Assembly: GCF_018279165.1 (NCBI RefSeq)
Contig: NZ_CP047290.1
Coordinates: 56,001-120,000, forward strand
Direction: 5' to 3'
DNA from: Falsirhodobacter algicola
GTDB taxonomy: Bacteria; Pseudomonadota; Alphaproteobacteria; Rhodobacterales; Rhodobacteraceae
DNA: 64,000 bases
The notes under the pieces are model-generated. The model saw nothing but the letters and a program-made list of their open reading frames with translations. It did no database searches and was not told the DNA's origin. Shown in pieces: positions 63,137 to 64,000 of the stretch. Each line of letters opens with the position of its first letter. The stretch's first letter is position 1. Both the position numbers and the translations under genes were made by a program.

Positions 63137-64000
63137 GCGCGTATGAAGATCTGATGGCGTTCCAGCGCCGGACCGAGGCGCTGGCGCAGGTGGCTGGCCG
63201 GCTCGGCTGGGATCAGGAAACGGTGATGCCCCGCGGCGCCGCCGAGCAGCGCGGCGAGGAGATGGCCGCGATGGAGGGCATCCTCCACGCCCGCCGCACC
63301 GATCCGCGCATCGCCGATTGGCTGGCCCGCGCCGAAGCGGTGGACGAGGAGGCCGAGGCCCAGCTGCGCCTGATCCGCCGCAGCTATGAGCGCGCGACGA
63401 AGGTGCCCGGCCGCTTGGCCGAGGAGATCGCGCGCGTCACCTCGGTCGCGCAGGGGATCTGGGCCGATGCGCGCGCCAAGGACGACGTGGCGGCCTTTCT
63501 TCCGACGCTGGACACGGTGGTCCGTCTGCGGCGCGAAGAGGCGGCGGCATTGGCGGGGGGCGGCGATCTCTATGACGCGCTGATCGACGATTACGAACCG
63601 GAGGCGACGGCCGACACGATCGGCGCGGTCTTCGACCGGATGCGCCCGCGCCTCGTTGCGCTGCGCGAGGCGGTGATGGGCGCGGCCCATCAGCCCCGCG
63701 CGCTGTCGGGGCATTTCGGCCATGACGGGCAGATGCGCCTTGCGCGCGATCTGGCCAAGACCTTCGGCTACGACTTCACGCGCGGGCGGCTGGATCTGGC
63801 GGTGCATCCGTTCAGTTCGGGCGCGGGGAACGACGCACGCATCACCACCCGCGTGGTGGAGACCGATCCCTTCAACTGCATCTATTCCACCATCCACGAG
63901 GTGGGCCATGCCTGCTACGAGTTGGGGATCGACGGCGATTACCTTCTGACCCCGCTGGGCGGCGGCGTGTCGATGGGCGTGCACGAAAGCCAGAGCCGGA
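63133..64000 (+). CDS. Carboxypeptidase M32 (Taq type), cut by window edge
   Basis: Metallocarboxypeptidase; 289 codons are visible and the C-terminus lies beyond the window. The zinc motif HEVGHACYELG (HExxH) and the following HESQSR are characteristic, as are GRLGWDQETVMPRGAAEQR at the start and VHPFSSGAGNDARITTRV. Cytosolic enzymes of this family trim C-terminal residues from peptides. ATG 63133 overlaps the ctaA stop with GGAGGAA before it. Confidence 0.93.
   Translation, partial: MSAYEDLMAFQRRTEALAQVAGRLGWDQETVMPRGAAEQRGEEMAAMEGILHARRTDPRIADWLARAEAVDEEAEAQLRLIRRSYERATKVPGRLAEEIARVTSVAQGIWADARAKDDVAAFLPTLDTVVRLRREEAAALAGGGDLYDALIDDYEPEATADTIGAVFDRMRPRLVALREAVMGAAHQPRALSGHFGHDGQMRLARDLAKTFGYDFTRGRLDLAVHPFSSGAGNDARITTRVVETDPFNCIYSTIHEVGHACYELGIDGDYLLTPLGGGVSMGVHESQSR

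Overview
The window is GC-rich DNA from an alphaproteobacterium, almost certainly Rhodobacterales (Rhodobacter/Paracoccus-like). The evidence is the codon use, the tight ATGA-type overlaps, a COX15-type heme A synthase, a cobA-DUF2849-cysI-cysH-DUF934-fpr sulfate operon, a class A RNase P RNA and an orphan bacteriophytochrome. The genus cannot be fixed from the sequence alone. About 62 protein genes, one tRNA and one RNase P RNA are supported. Both ends cut through genes: a TonB-dependent receptor on the left and an M32 carboxypeptidase on the right.

Region 1-26 kb is accessory metabolism and metal handling. It holds a siderophore-type outer-membrane receptor; a three-gene type III polyketide synthase / methyltransferase / flavoprotein operon; a bacteriophytochrome histidine kinase; an aromatic-acid-type MFS transporter; xanthine dehydrogenase xdhABC; a cytoplasmic BisC-type molybdoenzyme; an alanine/Na+ symporter; a four-gene SitABCD Mn/Fe ABC transporter behind a Fur/Mur-like box; a phosphohexomutase; a siderophore-interacting reductase; MetR; tRNA-Glu(UUC); a CHAP-domain protein; a degenerate metallo-beta-lactamase-fold protein; and a LacI-type regulator.

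Region 26.2-30.5 kb is a complete plasmid-type replication and partition module: parB and parA on the minus strand and a Rep_3-like initiator on the plus strand. A 519-bp repeat-rich control region, the probable origin, separates parA from rep. Two identical 15-bp palindromes, one inside parA and one inside parB and read in different frames, are strong candidate centromere (parS) sites. Essential genes lie downstream (gatCA, dnaB, pyrCE, infC, rnpB), so this is either the origin of a chromid or a plasmid replicon integrated in a chromosome.

Region 30.5-45 kb starts with a gpsA-phosphatase-ggpS operon that should make the compatible solute glucosylglycerol. A secreted phytase/esterase-like protein follows behind a four-unit Pho box. 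Next comes a queCDEF operon for queuosine precursor synthesis under a preQ1-I riboswitch. A DUF1007 plus NicO metal exporter pair, a DoxX protein, a MobA-like/XdhC pair, an orphan TolC-type lipoprotein, deoC and rnpB complete the region.

Region 45-64 kb is mostly housekeeping: an amidase, an Excalibur lipoprotein, gatA/gatC, a DUF4153 membrane protein, an EcsC-family protein, dnaB, pyrE/pyrC, a glycosyltransferase, infC (apparently starting at AUA), an alanine-rich membrane-anchored protein, the sulfate assimilation operon with a divergent Lrp-type regulator, heme A synthase and the partial carboxypeptidase.

The most notable points are the replicon module with its parS-like and iteron-like sites, the glucosylglycerol operon with its own glycerol-3-phosphate dehydrogenase, the polyketide triad, the riboswitch and Pho box, and the two non-AUG starts.
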